This document shows, piece after piece, positions 27,737 through 36,418 of a stretch of 64,000 nucleotides of DNA. Every line of letters starts with the position of its first letter. Position 1 is the stretch's first letter. The notes below the pieces were generated by a model, which was given only the letters and a program-made list of their open reading frames with translations, did no database searches and was not told the DNA's origin. Position numbers and translations under genes: made by a program. The DNA comes from Leyella stercorea (GTDB taxonomy: Bacteria > Bacteroidota > Bacteroidia > Bacteroidales > Bacteroidaceae), in contig NZ_JADYTS010000002.1 in the NCBI RefSeq assembly GCF_021531355.1, positions 1-64,000 of the forward strand, in the 5' to 3' direction.

Positions 27737-27902
27737 GTTAGTTGAGAGTTGAGAATTGAGAGTTGAGAGTTGAGAATTGAGAGTTGAGAGTTGAAAGTTG
27801 AGAGTTATGATATGTTTTGCAGCTAATGCTTTATGGTAAATGTTTTGGTTTAAATATCAAGCTTTAAAGGTAATCATAACTCTCAACTCTCAACTTTCAA
27901 CT
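27737..27902. repeat. TTGAGAG heptamer repeat with an inverted copy
   Basis: Words such as GTTGAGAGTTGAGAATTGAG repeat at about 27737-27808, and an inverse run (AACTCTCAACTCTCAACTTTC) lies at about 27878-27902. The two runs could form a long hairpin after the EamA gene and just before the efflux operon promoter. Confidence 0.8.
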
Positions 27903-27913
27903 AAAAAAAGATA

Positions 27914-27940
27914 TTGCTTGCAACTTTTTTATTACATTTG
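27914..27940 (+). promoter_or_regulatory. Promoter of the MacAB-like operon; decides the start at 27957
   Basis: -7 TACATTTG at 27933-27940 with TTG at 27914-27916. It lies inside the longer open frame that begins at 27840, so the ATG at 27957 is the true start. The leader is only about 10 nt. Confidence 0.65.
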
Positions 27941-27956
27941 CAGTCAAACAAGCAAT

Positions 27957-28676
27957 ATGATTCACTTACAAGACATCAACAAGACCTATCAGGGTGCACA
28001 GCCGTTGCACGTGCTGAAAGGAATAAATCTCGACATTGCCGATGGCGAGTTCGTATCCATAATGGGTGCGTCGGGCTCGGGCAAGTCGACATTGCTAAAC
28101 ATTCTTGGTATTCTCGACAATTATGATTCGGGAGAATACCGTCTGGCAGGCACGCTCATCAAGGACCTCTCGGAGACACGTGCCGCTGAATATCGCAACC
28201 GTATGATTGGCTTCATTTTCCAATCGTTCAATCTTATAGGGTTCAAGACTGCTGTGGAGAACGTCGAACTGCCACTATATTATCAAGGTGTCAACCGTCG
28301 CACACGCCACCGTCTCGCCATGGAATATCTCGAACGTCTGGGGCTGACGCAATGGGCTGACCACTATCCCAACGAGATGTCGGGCGGACAGAAGCAGCGT
28401 GTAGCCATAGCACGTGCACTAATCACCAAACCACAAATAATCCTGGCTGACGAACCAACGGGAGCCTTGGACTCAAAGACGAGCGTTGAGGTGATGGCTC
28501 TACTCAAGCAGCTCAACGCTGAGGAGGGAGTCACCACCATTGTCGTGACACACGAGAGCGGTGTGGCTAACGAGACCAACAAGATAGTACATATAAAGGA
28601 CGGACTCATCGGAAGCATTGAGGAGAACCTCGACCACAAAGCCAGTCCGTTTGGCATCAATGGAATAATGAAATAG
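27957..28676 (+). CDS. ABC transporter ATP-binding protein, MacB/LolD type
   Basis: A 239-residue ATPase with Walker A (GASGSGKSTLLN), Q-loop (FIFQSFNLI), signature (MSGGQKQRVAIARAL), Walker B (IILADEPTGALD) and the H-loop (VVTHES). The FQSFNL and P-TGALD wording is typical of MacB/LolD/FtsE-type mechanotransmission transporters. It powers the two permeases encoded next, with the adaptor at 31622 completing a tripartite-type pump. The C-terminal 25 residues (EENLDHKASPFGINGIMK) extend past the usual domain. No outer-membrane channel gene of the TolC type is in the window. Confidence 0.93.
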   Translation: MIHLQDINKTYQGAQPLHVLKGINLDIADGEFVSIMGASGSGKSTLLNILGILDNYDSGEYRLAGTLIKDLSETRAAEYRNRMIGFIFQSFNLIGFKTAVENVELPLYYQGVNRRTRHRLAMEYLERLGLTQWADHYPNEMSGGQKQRVAIARALITKPQIILADEPTGALDSKTSVEVMALLKQLNAEEGVTTIVVTHESGVANETNKIVHIKDGLIGSIEENLDHKASPFGINGIMK

Positions 28677-28689
28677 TGGCGCGCCACTA

Positions 28690-28858
28690 TTTCATGAATG
28701 TTGAATTAGGAGTTTTGAATTTTGAATTGTTCTCGGCTTCGCCTGCGATTTGGAATTTCAGAATTTGAAAATACAAAGCTGTCTAATTCAAAATTCAAAA
28801 ATTCAAAATTGCCGTAGGCAACCAATTCAAAATTCAAAACTCAAAATTCCTAATTCGA
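28690..28858. repeat. AATTCAAAATTC intergenic repeat with inverted arms and GC core
   Basis: A left arm (GAATTAGGAGTTTTGAATTTT, about 28705-28730) is complementary to a right arm at about 28828-28858. Between them lies a variant of the core GTTCTCGGC(T/A)(T/A)CGCCTGCGA at 28729-28748. The right arm ends two bases before the next start codon. Confidence 0.75.
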
Positions 28859-28860
28859 TA

Positions 28861-30123
28861 ATGCACGACATTTTCAAAGAGATATGGACCACTATAACCC
28901 ACAACCGGTTGCGCACGGCGCTAACCGGATTCTCTGTGGCGTGGGGCATCTTCATACTTATTGTGCTACTCGGAGCCGGCAACGGACTCATTCACGGCAT
29001 AATGGGCAATCGCATGAAGGTGCTCACCAATTCGATGACTATCTTTGGAGGCGAAACGTCGAAGCCTCACGACGGACTCGGCAAGGGACGAAGCATTGAA
29101 TTGAACGACAAGGATCTGGACTTGACGCGCGATGGATTTGCTGCCAATGTCGACGATGTTGGAGCCGAACTCGACAAGGGAGGACAGACACTGGTATATG
29201 CTGACAATTATACTACAGACATCAATGTGAGTGGAGTGTATCCCAACGATATCGACATAAACAAGCGCGACTTGCTTGTAGGACGATTCATCAACCCCAT
29301 CGACCTCAACGAGCGACGCAAGTCGATAGTGCTGTCGCTCAACATTGCCAAGGAACTCATGCCCGAGGCTCCGCTCAATCTAAACGGACGCATGATAAAG
29401 GCATCGGACATGGCGTTTAAGGTTGTGGGCATATATGACAGCGACCAAAGTCGTGTGAGCAACGACGCATTCATACCGTTCACCACATTCCGCTCTATAT
29501 ATAATAGTGGTGACAAGACGGGCAACATCGTATTCTCGTTTCACGGACTAAAGACTGAGGCTGAAAACGAGGCGTTTGAGAAAGCTTATCGTGCACGTAT
29601 CAACCGCCAGCACCGTGCCGCTACCGACGACGAGCGCACCATATGGATATGGAACCGATTCACGCAGGACTTGCAGCTCAACACTGCTACAGGACTGATT
29701 AGCACTGCGCTGTGGATAGTGGGACTATTCACGCTGCTGTCGGGCATAGTAGGCGTGTCGAACATCATGCTTATCACCGTACGTGAGCGAACACGTGAGT
29801 TTGGCATACGCAAAGCCATCGGTGCCTCGCCTTGGTCGATACTGAGGCTCATCATCGTGGAGAGCATCGTCATCACAACCTTCTTCGGATATATAGGTAT
29901 GGTGCTCGGCATAGCAGCGACACAATATATGAACGCCACTATAGGACAGACCAAAGTGGACAACGGATTGTTCTCTGCCCAGATTTTCGTAGACCCGACC
30001 GTAAGCATAGCCACGTGTGTGCAAGCCACGGTGCTGATGATTGTAGCGGGAACAATAGCAGGACTCATACCGGCACGCAAGGCTGCAAAGATTAGACCGA
30101 TTGAAGCGTTGAGGGCGGAGTAA
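28861..30123 (+). CDS. MacB-type ABC transporter permease (first)
   Basis: A 420-residue inner-membrane protein. The ATG at 28861 is chosen because the frame to the left (from 28750) is made of intergenic repeat. Topology: one N-terminal helix (LTGFSVAWGIFILIVLLGAG), a large periplasmic domain of about 230 residues, then three helices at the C-terminus with the FtsX-family motif SGIVGVSNIMLITVRERTREFGIRKAIGAS. It ends IPARKAAKIRPIEALRAE, the standard MacB terminus. It likely pairs with the second permease as a heterodimer, or each forms its own homodimer. Confidence 0.92.
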   Translation: MHDIFKEIWTTITHNRLRTALTGFSVAWGIFILIVLLGAGNGLIHGIMGNRMKVLTNSMTIFGGETSKPHDGLGKGRSIELNDKDLDLTRDGFAANVDDVGAELDKGGQTLVYADNYTTDINVSGVYPNDIDINKRDLLVGRFINPIDLNERRKSIVLSLNIAKELMPEAPLNLNGRMIKASDMAFKVVGIYDSDQSRVSNDAFIPFTTFRSIYNSGDKTGNIVFSFHGLKTEAENEAFEKAYRARINRQHRAATDDERTIWIWNRFTQDLQLNTATGLISTALWIVGLFTLLSGIVGVSNIMLITVRERTREFGIRKAIGASPWSILRLIIVESIVITTFFGYIGMVLGIAATQYMNATIGQTKVDNGLFSAQIFVDPTVSIATCVQATVLMIVAGTIAGLIPARKAAKIRPIEALRAE

Positions 30124-30126
30124 AGG

Positions 30127-30293
30127 CCCCACCCCCAACCCCTCCCCCGTAGGGAGGGGAGTGATGTGCTTTGTATCGGTAAAGATATAAATAAAATAAT
30201 TATAAAATGAAAAGGTTAGTTTTAAAGGCTATACATATAGTTCATCGTCACATACCACTCCCCTCCCTACGGGGGAGGGGTAAGGGGGTGAGG
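30127..30293. repeat. REP-like inverted GC-rich pair around a start codon
   Basis: A C-rich element at 30127-30163 (CCCCACCCCCAACCCCTCCC...) is inversely repeated almost perfectly at 30256-30293 (CACTCCCCTCCCTACGGGGG...). Each copy is itself partly palindromic around CCCTAC/GTAGGG. The ATG at 30207 lies in the loop, and the second arm is inside the open frame. Confidence 0.82.
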
Positions 30294-31535
30294 CTTTTGG
30301 ATACTGACACTCTTACCGAAATACTCGACGTACTGTCGCGCAACAAGTCGCGCACGTTTCTTACGGGATTCGGTGTGTTCTGGGGCGTGTTCATGCTCGT
30401 GGGACTGATAGGCGGGGGCGACGGACTGAAGGAGTTGCTCAACAACAACCTTGCGGGTTTTGCCACCAACTCAGCCATTGTATGGGCGCAGCCTACCACC
30501 AAGCCTTATCACGGATTCCGCAAGGGACGTCAGTGGTATATGACGCAGGCAGACGTGCAGCGACTGCGTGCTCACATACCCGAACTCGATGTGGTTACGC
30601 CTACCATTACACGATGGGGCACAACTGTTACGCACGACGAATACTCGTCAAGTGGAGTAGTTAAGGGTGTGTTGCCGGATATGCAGCGTGTAGCAGAACC
30701 TAAGATGCGCTATGGCAGATACATCAACCAAATGGATATCCAGCAGTGTCGCAAGGTGTGCGTGCTTGGCAAGGAGGTGTACAAGAACCTATTTCCGAAG
30801 GGTGGCAATCCGTGTGGCGACGTGATACGCATCGACTCGGTATACTTCAGTATTGTTGGCGTAAACTATGCCGACGGCAATATGAACATCAACGGTAACG
30901 ATCAGCAGGCGGTGTTCATGCCCCTCTCGCTTGTGCAACAGATATACAATCGTGGCGAAAGCATCGATATGCTGTGTGTGACGGGTAAGCCGGGAGTGAC
31001 TATGAGCGACATAACCGACCGTATGCGTATGGTTGTGGCTAAGGCTCACGATGTCAGTCCGAAGGACGAGAAGGGCGTGATGGTGTTCAATACGGAGATG
31101 ATGTTCTCGATGGTGGACAATATGTTCCGGGGCATCAACATGCTGATATGGCTTGTGGGCATCGGTACGCTACTGGCTGGTGCTATCGGTGTGTCGAACA
31201 TCATGATGGTGACTGTGCGCGAACGAACGGTGGAGATAGGCATACGTCGTGCCATAGGAGCCACGCCACGCGATATTCTGTCGCAAATCATGCAGGAGAG
31301 TATTCTGCTTACTTCGGTGGCTGGTATGAGCGGCATCCTCTTTGTGGTGCTCGTGCTGCAAGGGCTTGAGATGGCAAATACTACAGACGGCATAACGTCG
31401 GCTCATTTCCAAATAGACTTCTGGACAGCAATAGGGGCTGTGGTGCTGCTGTCGGTGCTCGGTATGCTTGCTGGTTTGGCTCCTGCGCTGCGTGCTATGC
31501 ACATTAAACCTGTAGATGCTATGCGAGATGAGTAG
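30207..31535 (+). CDS. MacB-type ABC transporter permease (second), 5' end disturbed by a repeat
   Basis: A 442-residue inner-membrane protein if the ATG at 30207 is used. The family part begins around residue 31 (LDTDTLTEILDVLSRNKSRTF, broken here as LDTDTLTEILDVL and SRNKSRTF) and matches the start of the first permease. Residues about 14-28 (HRHIPLPSLRGRGKG) are simply the translated repeat arm. A TTG at 30297 in the same frame would give a 412-residue protein of family length. The rest is normal: LTGFGVFWGVFMLVGLIGGG helix, periplasmic domain, AGAIGVSNIMMVTVRERTVEIGIRRAIGAT and three C-terminal helices. The true start is uncertain. Confidence 0.88.
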   Translation: MKRLVLKAIHIVHRHIPLPSLRGRGKGVRLLDTDTLTEILDVLSRNKSRTFLTGFGVFWGVFMLVGLIGGGDGLKELLNNNLAGFATNSAIVWAQPTTKPYHGFRKGRQWYMTQADVQRLRAHIPELDVVTPTITRWGTTVTHDEYSSSGVVKGVLPDMQRVAEPKMRYGRYINQMDIQQCRKVCVLGKEVYKNLFPKGGNPCGDVIRIDSVYFSIVGVNYADGNMNINGNDQQAVFMPLSLVQQIYNRGESIDMLCVTGKPGVTMSDITDRMRMVVAKAHDVSPKDEKGVMVFNTEMMFSMVDNMFRGINMLIWLVGIGTLLAGAIGVSNIMMVTVRERTVEIGIRRAIGATPRDILSQIMQESILLTSVAGMSGILFVVLVLQGLEMANTTDGITSAHFQIDFWTAIGAVVLLSVLGMLAGLAPALRAMHIKPVDAMRDE

Positions 31536-31549
31536 CCGGCGGAGCCGGA

Positions 31550-31615
31550 ATGTTGAATGTTGAATGTGGAGTGTTGAGTGTGGAATGAGGAATGTTGAAT
31601 TTTGAATTAAATATA
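31550..31615. repeat. AATGTTGAATG word repeat before the adaptor gene
   Basis: Words GAATGTTGAATGTTGAATG, GTGGAGTGTTGAG and TTGAATTTTGAATT run up to within a few bases of the ATG at 31622. A short GCCGGCGGAGCCGG palindrome precedes it. Same family as the 28690, 41044, 43560 and 47175 repeats. Confidence 0.72.
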
Positions 31616-31621
31616 ATTGTA

Positions 31622-32731
31622 ATGAAAAGATATTTCAAGATTGTCTTATTGGCTCTTGTGGCCATTGTCTTTGTCGGAACGTTTGTGTTCCTTTATATCA
31701 AGTCGCGTCCGCAACCGGTGGTGTACGACGAGTTTGTGCCTAAGCAGATGGACATACGCAAGACCACCGTTATCACGGGAAAGATAGAACCGCGTAATGA
31801 GGTGAATATCAAACCGCAGATTTCGGGCATCATAAGCGAGATACTGAAGGAGGCAGGACAGACCGTAACGGTAGGTGAGGTGATAGCCAAGGTGAAGGTG
31901 ATTCCGGAAATGGGACAGCTCAGTTCGGCTCAGTCGCGTGTACGATTGGCTAATATCAACGAGCGTCAGGCACGCACCGATTACGAACGCGAGAAGACCT
32001 TGTATGACAAGGGACTCGTCTCTGCCGACGAATACGACAAGATTGCCCAGGTTTGGCGACAGGCTCGTGAGGAAGTTGCTGCTGCACAAGACAATCTTGA
32101 GGTGGTGCGCGACGGTGTGTCACGCTCCAATGCTTCGGAGTCGTCAACGCTGATACGCTCTACGGTGACAGGACTGATACTTGACGTTCCAGTTAAGGTG
32201 GGCAACTCGGTGATTCTCTCAAACACCTTCAACGACGGTACCACTATTGCAACCGTAGCCAACATGAACGACCTCATCTTCCGTGGCAACATCGACGAGA
32301 CAGAGGTGGGACGACTCAACACAGGAATGTCGATGAAGATAACCATCGGTGCGCTGCAGAACCTTAAGTTCGACGCCCGACTGGAGTATATATCGCCGAA
32401 GGCAACCGACCAGAACGGTGCCAACCAGTTTGAAATAAAAGCCGCTGTGAATCTCCCCACCAGCGGTGAGCAGATTCGCAGCGGCTATAGTGCCAATGCC
32501 GAGATTGTGCTTGCTGAGGCACGCCACGTAATGTCAGTGCCCGAGAGTGCCATCGAGTTTGAAGGCGACAACACCTTCGTCTACATTGTCAAAGGCACCG
32601 ACAAGGACAAAACCTACGAGCGCCGTAAGGTAGTGACCGGTCTGTCCGACGGACTCAACATCGAAATAAAGAGCGGACTGCGCATGAACGAACGTGTGCG
32701 CGGACCAAAGAAGGTTGGCAAGGACGAATAA
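31622..32731 (+). CDS. HlyD/MacA-family periplasmic adaptor subunit
   Basis: A 369-residue protein with one N-terminal membrane helix (about residues 5-24), then the adaptor layout: a barrel-lipoyl entry (TTVITGKIEPRNEVNIKPQISG, split across a strand pair), a coiled-coil hairpin around residues 100-160 (QSRVRLANINERQARTDYER, then DEYDKIAQVWRQAREEVAAA), the return lipoyl half and a C-terminal beta-barrel and membrane-proximal domain. It bridges the two permeases to an outer-membrane channel. It is the last gene of the operon, closed by a strong terminator. The cargo is unknown. Confidence 0.92.
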   Translation: MKRYFKIVLLALVAIVFVGTFVFLYIKSRPQPVVYDEFVPKQMDIRKTTVITGKIEPRNEVNIKPQISGIISEILKEAGQTVTVGEVIAKVKVIPEMGQLSSAQSRVRLANINERQARTDYEREKTLYDKGLVSADEYDKIAQVWRQAREEVAAAQDNLEVVRDGVSRSNASESSTLIRSTVTGLILDVPVKVGNSVILSNTFNDGTTIATVANMNDLIFRGNIDETEVGRLNTGMSMKITIGALQNLKFDARLEYISPKATDQNGANQFEIKAAVNLPTSGEQIRSGYSANAEIVLAEARHVMSVPESAIEFEGDNTFVYIVKGTDKDKTYERRKVVTGLSDGLNIEIKSGLRMNERVRGPKKVGKDE

Positions 32732-32745
32732 TCGTAGATACGAAT

Positions 32746-32796
32746 AAGGCGTACAACTGAAATCTTATAGATTCAGGTTGTACGCCTTGTTTTTGT
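32746..32796 (+). terminator. Terminator of the efflux operon
   Basis: A 12-bp outer stem (AAGGCGTACAAC with GTTGTACGCCTT) with an inner CTGAAATCT/AGATTCAG pairing, followed by TTTTTG. Confidence 0.88.
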
Positions 32797-32823
32797 TAAA
32801 TATATATTAATCACATTCATTCT

Positions 32824-32855
32824 AATTTACGTGTGTCAATAATTTATTACCTTTG
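32824..32855 (+). promoter_or_regulatory. Promoter of the XRE-ImmA/IrrE gene
   Basis: -7 TACCTTTG at 32848-32855; the -33 region around 32824 is only TTT-like. The start codon is 15 bp downstream. Confidence 0.62.
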
Positions 32856-32870
32856 TAAATAAAAAGCCTA

Positions 32871-33848
32871 ATGGACAAATTGTTTATTCCTATACGATTA
32901 AGAGCGGCACGTAAGGTGTCAGGTTTGAGTCTTGGACAATTGGTGGACAAAGCCAAACTGCAAGTCACTCGACAAAGCATTTTCAATTACGAACGAGGTG
33001 TGATGCAACCTAAACCAGCCACGGTGAAGATCTTTGCAGACACATTCGGTGTAAGTGAGTTCTACTTCTATGGTACGTCAACAACGGTTGATGTACCTAT
33101 GCTTCGTTCGGGTAGCGATGGCTTGCTGACGGAGGAAGAGTTGTATGAGCTGGAAACCAAGGTGTGTTTCCTGGCAGAACGCTATATGCTTACGGAGGAG
33201 AAGGCAGACGTTATGCCTGAATTCTACAATCCGATGTCTCACATTACTGTTTCTACTCTCGACGATGCTATCATGGCAGCCAACCGTTTGCGTGAGGTGT
33301 GGAACTGTGGCTTTGGACCTCTGCCGGCTGTGCTTCGACTCATAGAACGAAAGGGCATAAAGATTGTCTCCATGCCACTGCCTGTCGGTATATGGGGACT
33401 CAGTACTCTTATTGACGGATGTCATCCTTTGATAGTCCTCGACATGCATCCGCTAAAGACTACAGTAGAACGATTGCGTTTCACTGCATGTCACGAACTG
33501 GCCCATCTGCTGCTGCGTTTTTCTGAAGGCTGCAACGTGGAAAAGATGTGCAACAAGTTCGCCAATTTCTTCCTCTTCCCCAAACAGACATTCATAGAAG
33601 AAATGGGAGCCTTGCATCGTGACAGTCTCGTTCTCGAAGAAATGATTGACCTCAAAGAAGCGTATGGTGTCTCGATAGCTGCACAAGTACATGCCGCATG
33701 GGATATCCGTATGATTTCGCGTGAACACTACGACTGGTGGTTTGACGAACGCATCAACAAGAACTGGAGAGAGAAAGGCTGGGGAAAATATACTTTCCCG
33801 GAAACTCTTGGAAGGGAGAAGAGACTTGAAGCGAGAGGTGGAAAATGA
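32871..33848 (+). CDS. XRE-family HTH fused to an ImmA/IrrE-type metallopeptidase
   Basis: A 325-residue fusion. Residues about 8-65 are an XRE helix-turn-helix (LRAARKVSGLSLGQLVDKAK, then SIFNYERGVMQPKPATVKIF). Residues about 150-280 are a COG2856-type zinc protease with the HExxH motif at 208-212 in TACHELAHLLLRF and a later Glu-rich helix (VEKMCNKFANFFLFP). Such fusions sense a signal, cleave a repressor or themselves, and often pair with a small toxin. The stop overlaps an ATG in an ATGA junction, the classic start of a second coupled gene, but that second frame ends after 27 codons. Confidence 0.92.
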   Translation: MDKLFIPIRLRAARKVSGLSLGQLVDKAKLQVTRQSIFNYERGVMQPKPATVKIFADTFGVSEFYFYGTSTTVDVPMLRSGSDGLLTEEELYELETKVCFLAERYMLTEEKADVMPEFYNPMSHITVSTLDDAIMAANRLREVWNCGFGPLPAVLRLIERKGIKIVSMPLPVGIWGLSTLIDGCHPLIVLDMHPLKTTVERLRFTACHELAHLLLRFSEGCNVEKMCNKFANFFLFPKQTFIEEMGALHRDSLVLEEMIDLKEAYGVSIAAQVHAAWDIRMISREHYDWWFDERINKNWREKGWGKYTFPETLGREKRLEARGGK

Positions 33849-33928
33849 AGACATCGGTAACATTACAGAACTTGCTATGGTTCAATAACATTATTGAATT
33901 ACTTTCTGAATCTTTTCGACACGGCTGA
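33845..33928 (+). pseudogene. Truncated coupled partner of the ImmA/IrrE gene (27 codons)
   Basis: An ATG overlaps the stop of the upstream gene (ATGA). The frame reads MKTSVTLQNLLWFNNIIELL and then a few codons to a stop at 33926-33928, running into the 3' end of the convergent radical SAM gene. The coupling suggests that a longer partner once followed and lost its 3' part. It may equally be a chance short frame. Confidence 0.35.
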
Positions 33929-34738
33929 GTATCCGCAGCGTTGGCACAGCGGTTCTACGGCGGTGTGGTTGGTAAAACCTTGGTAGATGGCGTTGGCGCG
34001 GGGTGACGTGAGGATTTGGTTGAGGCTGTGCTCGTAGAGGTTGCCCAGAGGCATGTCGCCGTTGTGGTCGAGACAGCAGGGTACTACCGTGCCGTCTACG
34101 AGCACGCCAATCTGATTGCGCAGGGCGTAGCAGAAAACTTCGTCTTCAGCTGTGGGGTCGTGTTGCAGGTCGGGCCATTCGAACATGTTGTCGTTCTCGA
34201 CGTACAGATTCTCGGCTATACGCCATCCGTCGTTGCGTTCCACCCAAGGCTGTGGCTGATGAGCGGCTATCAGATTCAGGATGGTTTGGTTCATACGGTT
34301 GTGTCCGCCCTCGTTCCACAGGCGCAGCACGATGATACATCCGCGGTGGGCTGACTCCATGGCAAACGCCATCACCTCGTCAATGTATTGCTCCAGATTC
34401 TCCTTGGCGTTGCCCTCGTGCGAGTGAAGCGAAATCTGTATCTTGTGGGGCAGGGCATCGAGCAGGTCGGTGCGTTGTGCCAGCAGGGTGCCGTTGGTGG
34501 TGAGTATGGGGATGAAGCCCTTCTGACGTGCCATTAGAATGAACTGCGGCAGCAGAGGATGGAGGAATGGTTCGCCCATAAGATGGAAATACAGAAATTT
34601 CACCTCGCCCATGAGTCGGGAGGTGAGTGTGTCGAATTCGTCAAGCGTCAGCGTATGTTTCGCTCGTGATGTCTTGGGGCAGAACACACAATTGAGATTG
34701 CAGACATTGGTTATTTCAAGATAGCATCGGGTTATCAT
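33899..34738 (-). CDS. Radical SAM protein with a C-terminal SPASM-like cysteine cluster
   Basis: A 279-residue enzyme. The ATG at 34738 (MITRCYLEITNVCNLNC) is chosen because the earlier ATG at 34771 lies inside the -7 box of its promoter. The radical SAM [4Fe-4S] motif is CNLNCVFC near residues 12-19. A GEPFLHPLL motif and NGT strand follow in the TIM-barrel. The C-terminus has a second cluster: CYALRNQIGVLVDGTVVPCC, then CQRCG, which is SPASM-like. Such proteins modify peptides, tRNA or cofactors; the substrate is unknown and no peptide precursor gene is adjacent. Confidence 0.9.
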   Translation of the reverse strand: MITRCYLEITNVCNLNCVFCPKTSRAKHTLTLDEFDTLTSRLMGEVKFLYFHLMGEPFLHPLLPQFILMARQKGFIPILTTNGTLLAQRTDLLDALPHKIQISLHSHEGNAKENLEQYIDEVMAFAMESAHRGCIIVLRLWNEGGHNRMNQTILNLIAAHQPQPWVERNDGWRIAENLYVENDNMFEWPDLQHDPTAEDEVFCYALRNQIGVLVDGTVVPCCLDHNGDMPLGNLYEHSLNQILTSPRANAIYQGFTNHTAVEPLCQRCGYSAVSKRFRK

Positions 34739-34768
34739 ATCTGTTTTTATTTGCTTTAGTATGTCGCA

Positions 34769-34799
34769 CAAAGTTAATGAAAAATACCCGTTTAGCCAA
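34769..34799 (-). promoter_or_regulatory. Promoter of the radical SAM gene; decides its start
   Basis: On the minus strand, -7 TAACTTTG (34776 to 34769) with TTG (34799 to 34797) 20 bp upstream. It overlaps the first in-frame ATG, which is therefore not used. Confidence 0.65.
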
Positions 34800-34905
34800 C
34801 GTTACGTATTCTTTTAACCTATTGTTTACAAGTCACTTTGTGCGTAAGAAATGGTAAAAAAACAAATTTTCACCATATATATTCGGATTTTACATTAATA
34901 ATGAG

Positions 34906-34913
34906 TAATTTTG
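34906..34913 (+). promoter_or_regulatory. -7 box of the trigger factor gene
   Basis: TAATTTTG fits TAnnTTTG, 54 bp before the ATG. The -33 element is not clear. Confidence 0.62.
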
Positions 34914-34967
34914 CACTTCCGTGGGTGAACTACAATAATAACAAATATAATTTTTAGACTGAACAAA

Positions 34968-36329
34968 ATGAACATTTCATTTGAAAATCCCGACAAAGTG
35001 AATGGTCTGTTGACTATCACAGTCGAAGAGGCAGACTTCCAGGACTCTGTCGAGAAGACTCTCAAGGACTATCGTAAGAAGGCCAACATCCCCGGTTTCC
35101 GTCCGGGTCAGGCTCCTATGGGTCTTATCAAGCGTCAGTTTGGTGCTTCAGTGCGCTACGACGCAGTTAACAAGTTTGTAGGCGAGCAGCTCTACAAATA
35201 TATCCAGGAAAACAATATCCAGATGCTCGGCGAGCCTATGCCTTCTGACAAGCAGGAGACTCCCGCTGACATCGAGCAGCCGGCTCCTTACACATTCGTG
35301 TTCGACATCGCTGTTGCTCCTGAGCTCAACATCACTCTCGACGGCCGCAACAAGATTGACTACTACACAATCAAGGCTGACGACAAGCTCATCAACGAGC
35401 AGATCGAGATGTACCAGGGCCGCGCTGGCAAGTACGAGAAGGCTGAGGTTTACGACCCGGCTCAGAACGACCTGCTGAAGGGCGACATCCGCGAGCTTGA
35501 CGCTGAGGGCAATACCAAGGAGGGTGGCATCACTGTAGAGGCTGCTGTGCTCATGCCTTCATACATCAAGGTTGAGGAGCAGAAGAACCTCTTCAACGAT
35601 GCTAAGCTCGGCGATATCATCACATTCAACCCGCGCAAGGCTTATCCGGAAGGCACAGCCGAGGTTTCTTCACTCCTCAAGATTGAGAAGGACGCTGTAG
35701 AGAACCTTGAGTCTGACTTCAGCTTCCAGATTACAGAGATTCAGCGCTTCAAGAAGGCTGACCTCAACGAGGAGCTCTTCGACCAGGTATTCGAGAAGGG
35801 TACTGTTAAGACTGAAGAGGAATTCCGCGCTAAGATCGCTGAGAGCCTCCAACCGCAGCTTGAAGCTAACTCTGACTACAAGTTCATGATCGACGTTCGC
35901 ACATACTGCGAGCAGAAGGTTGGTGAAATCACTTGGCCGGACGCACTGCTCAAGCGCATTATGCTTGCCAACAACAAGGACAAGGGTGAGGACTTCGTTG
36001 AGAAGAACTACGCTGAGAGCATCAAGCAGCTCGAGTGGCACCTCATCAAGGAGCAGCTTGTTAAGGCTAACGACATCAAGGTAGAGGACGCTGACATCAA
36101 GAACGCTGCCAAGGAAATGGCTCGCATGCAGTTCGCTCAGTACGGTATGTCAAACGTTCCTGAGGAGTACGTTGACAACTACGCTAACGAGCTTCTGAAG
36201 AAGCGTGAGGCTGTTGACAACTTCGTAGAGCGCGCTATCGACGTTAAGCTCGCTGCAGCTCTCAAGTCAACTGTTTCATTGAACAACAAGGAGGTTACTC
36301 TTGAGGAGTTCAACGAAATGATGAAGTAA
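34968..36329 (+). CDS. tig: Trigger factor
   Basis: A 453-residue ribosome-associated chaperone. The ribosome-binding signature GFRPGQAP lies at residues 43-50 in the N-terminal domain. The middle domain (about 155-250) is the divergent peptidyl-prolyl isomerase-like region usual in Bacteroidota, and the rest is the helical C-terminal arm domain rich in Lys and Glu. It holds nascent chains leaving the ribosome. Very high use of C- and G-ending codons indicates strong expression. It ends in a strong terminator. Confidence 0.92.
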   Translation: MNISFENPDKVNGLLTITVEEADFQDSVEKTLKDYRKKANIPGFRPGQAPMGLIKRQFGASVRYDAVNKFVGEQLYKYIQENNIQMLGEPMPSDKQETPADIEQPAPYTFVFDIAVAPELNITLDGRNKIDYYTIKADDKLINEQIEMYQGRAGKYEKAEVYDPAQNDLLKGDIRELDAEGNTKEGGITVEAAVLMPSYIKVEEQKNLFNDAKLGDIITFNPRKAYPEGTAEVSSLLKIEKDAVENLESDFSFQITEIQRFKKADLNEELFDQVFEKGTVKTEEEFRAKIAESLQPQLEANSDYKFMIDVRTYCEQKVGEITWPDALLKRIMLANNKDKGEDFVEKNYAESIKQLEWHLIKEQLVKANDIKVEDADIKNAAKEMARMQFAQYGMSNVPEEYVDNYANELLKKREAVDNFVERAIDVKLAAALKSTVSLNNKEVTLEEFNEMMK

Positions 36330-36348
36330 TCTTTATTTCATAAATACT

Positions 36349-36408
36349 AAAGCGCCCTGAAAAGGCTGAAGCATCTATAGCTTTTGACTTTTCAGGGCGC
36401 TTTTTTTG
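36349..36408 (+). terminator. Terminator of tig
   Basis: A 16-bp stem (AAAGCGCCCTGAAAAG with CTTTTCAGGGCGCTTT) followed by T7. Confidence 0.9.
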
Positions 36409-36418
36409 TAGCTTTTTC

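Noticed and set aside
28750..28860. Longer N-terminus for the first MacB-type permease
   Set aside because: The extra 37 codons are translated intergenic repeat (QNSKIQN-like) before the family start.
30127..30163. Intrinsic terminator between the permeases
   Set aside because: The GC-rich palindrome has no T tract, and an inverse copy lies inside the next frame; a REP-like repeat explains it better.
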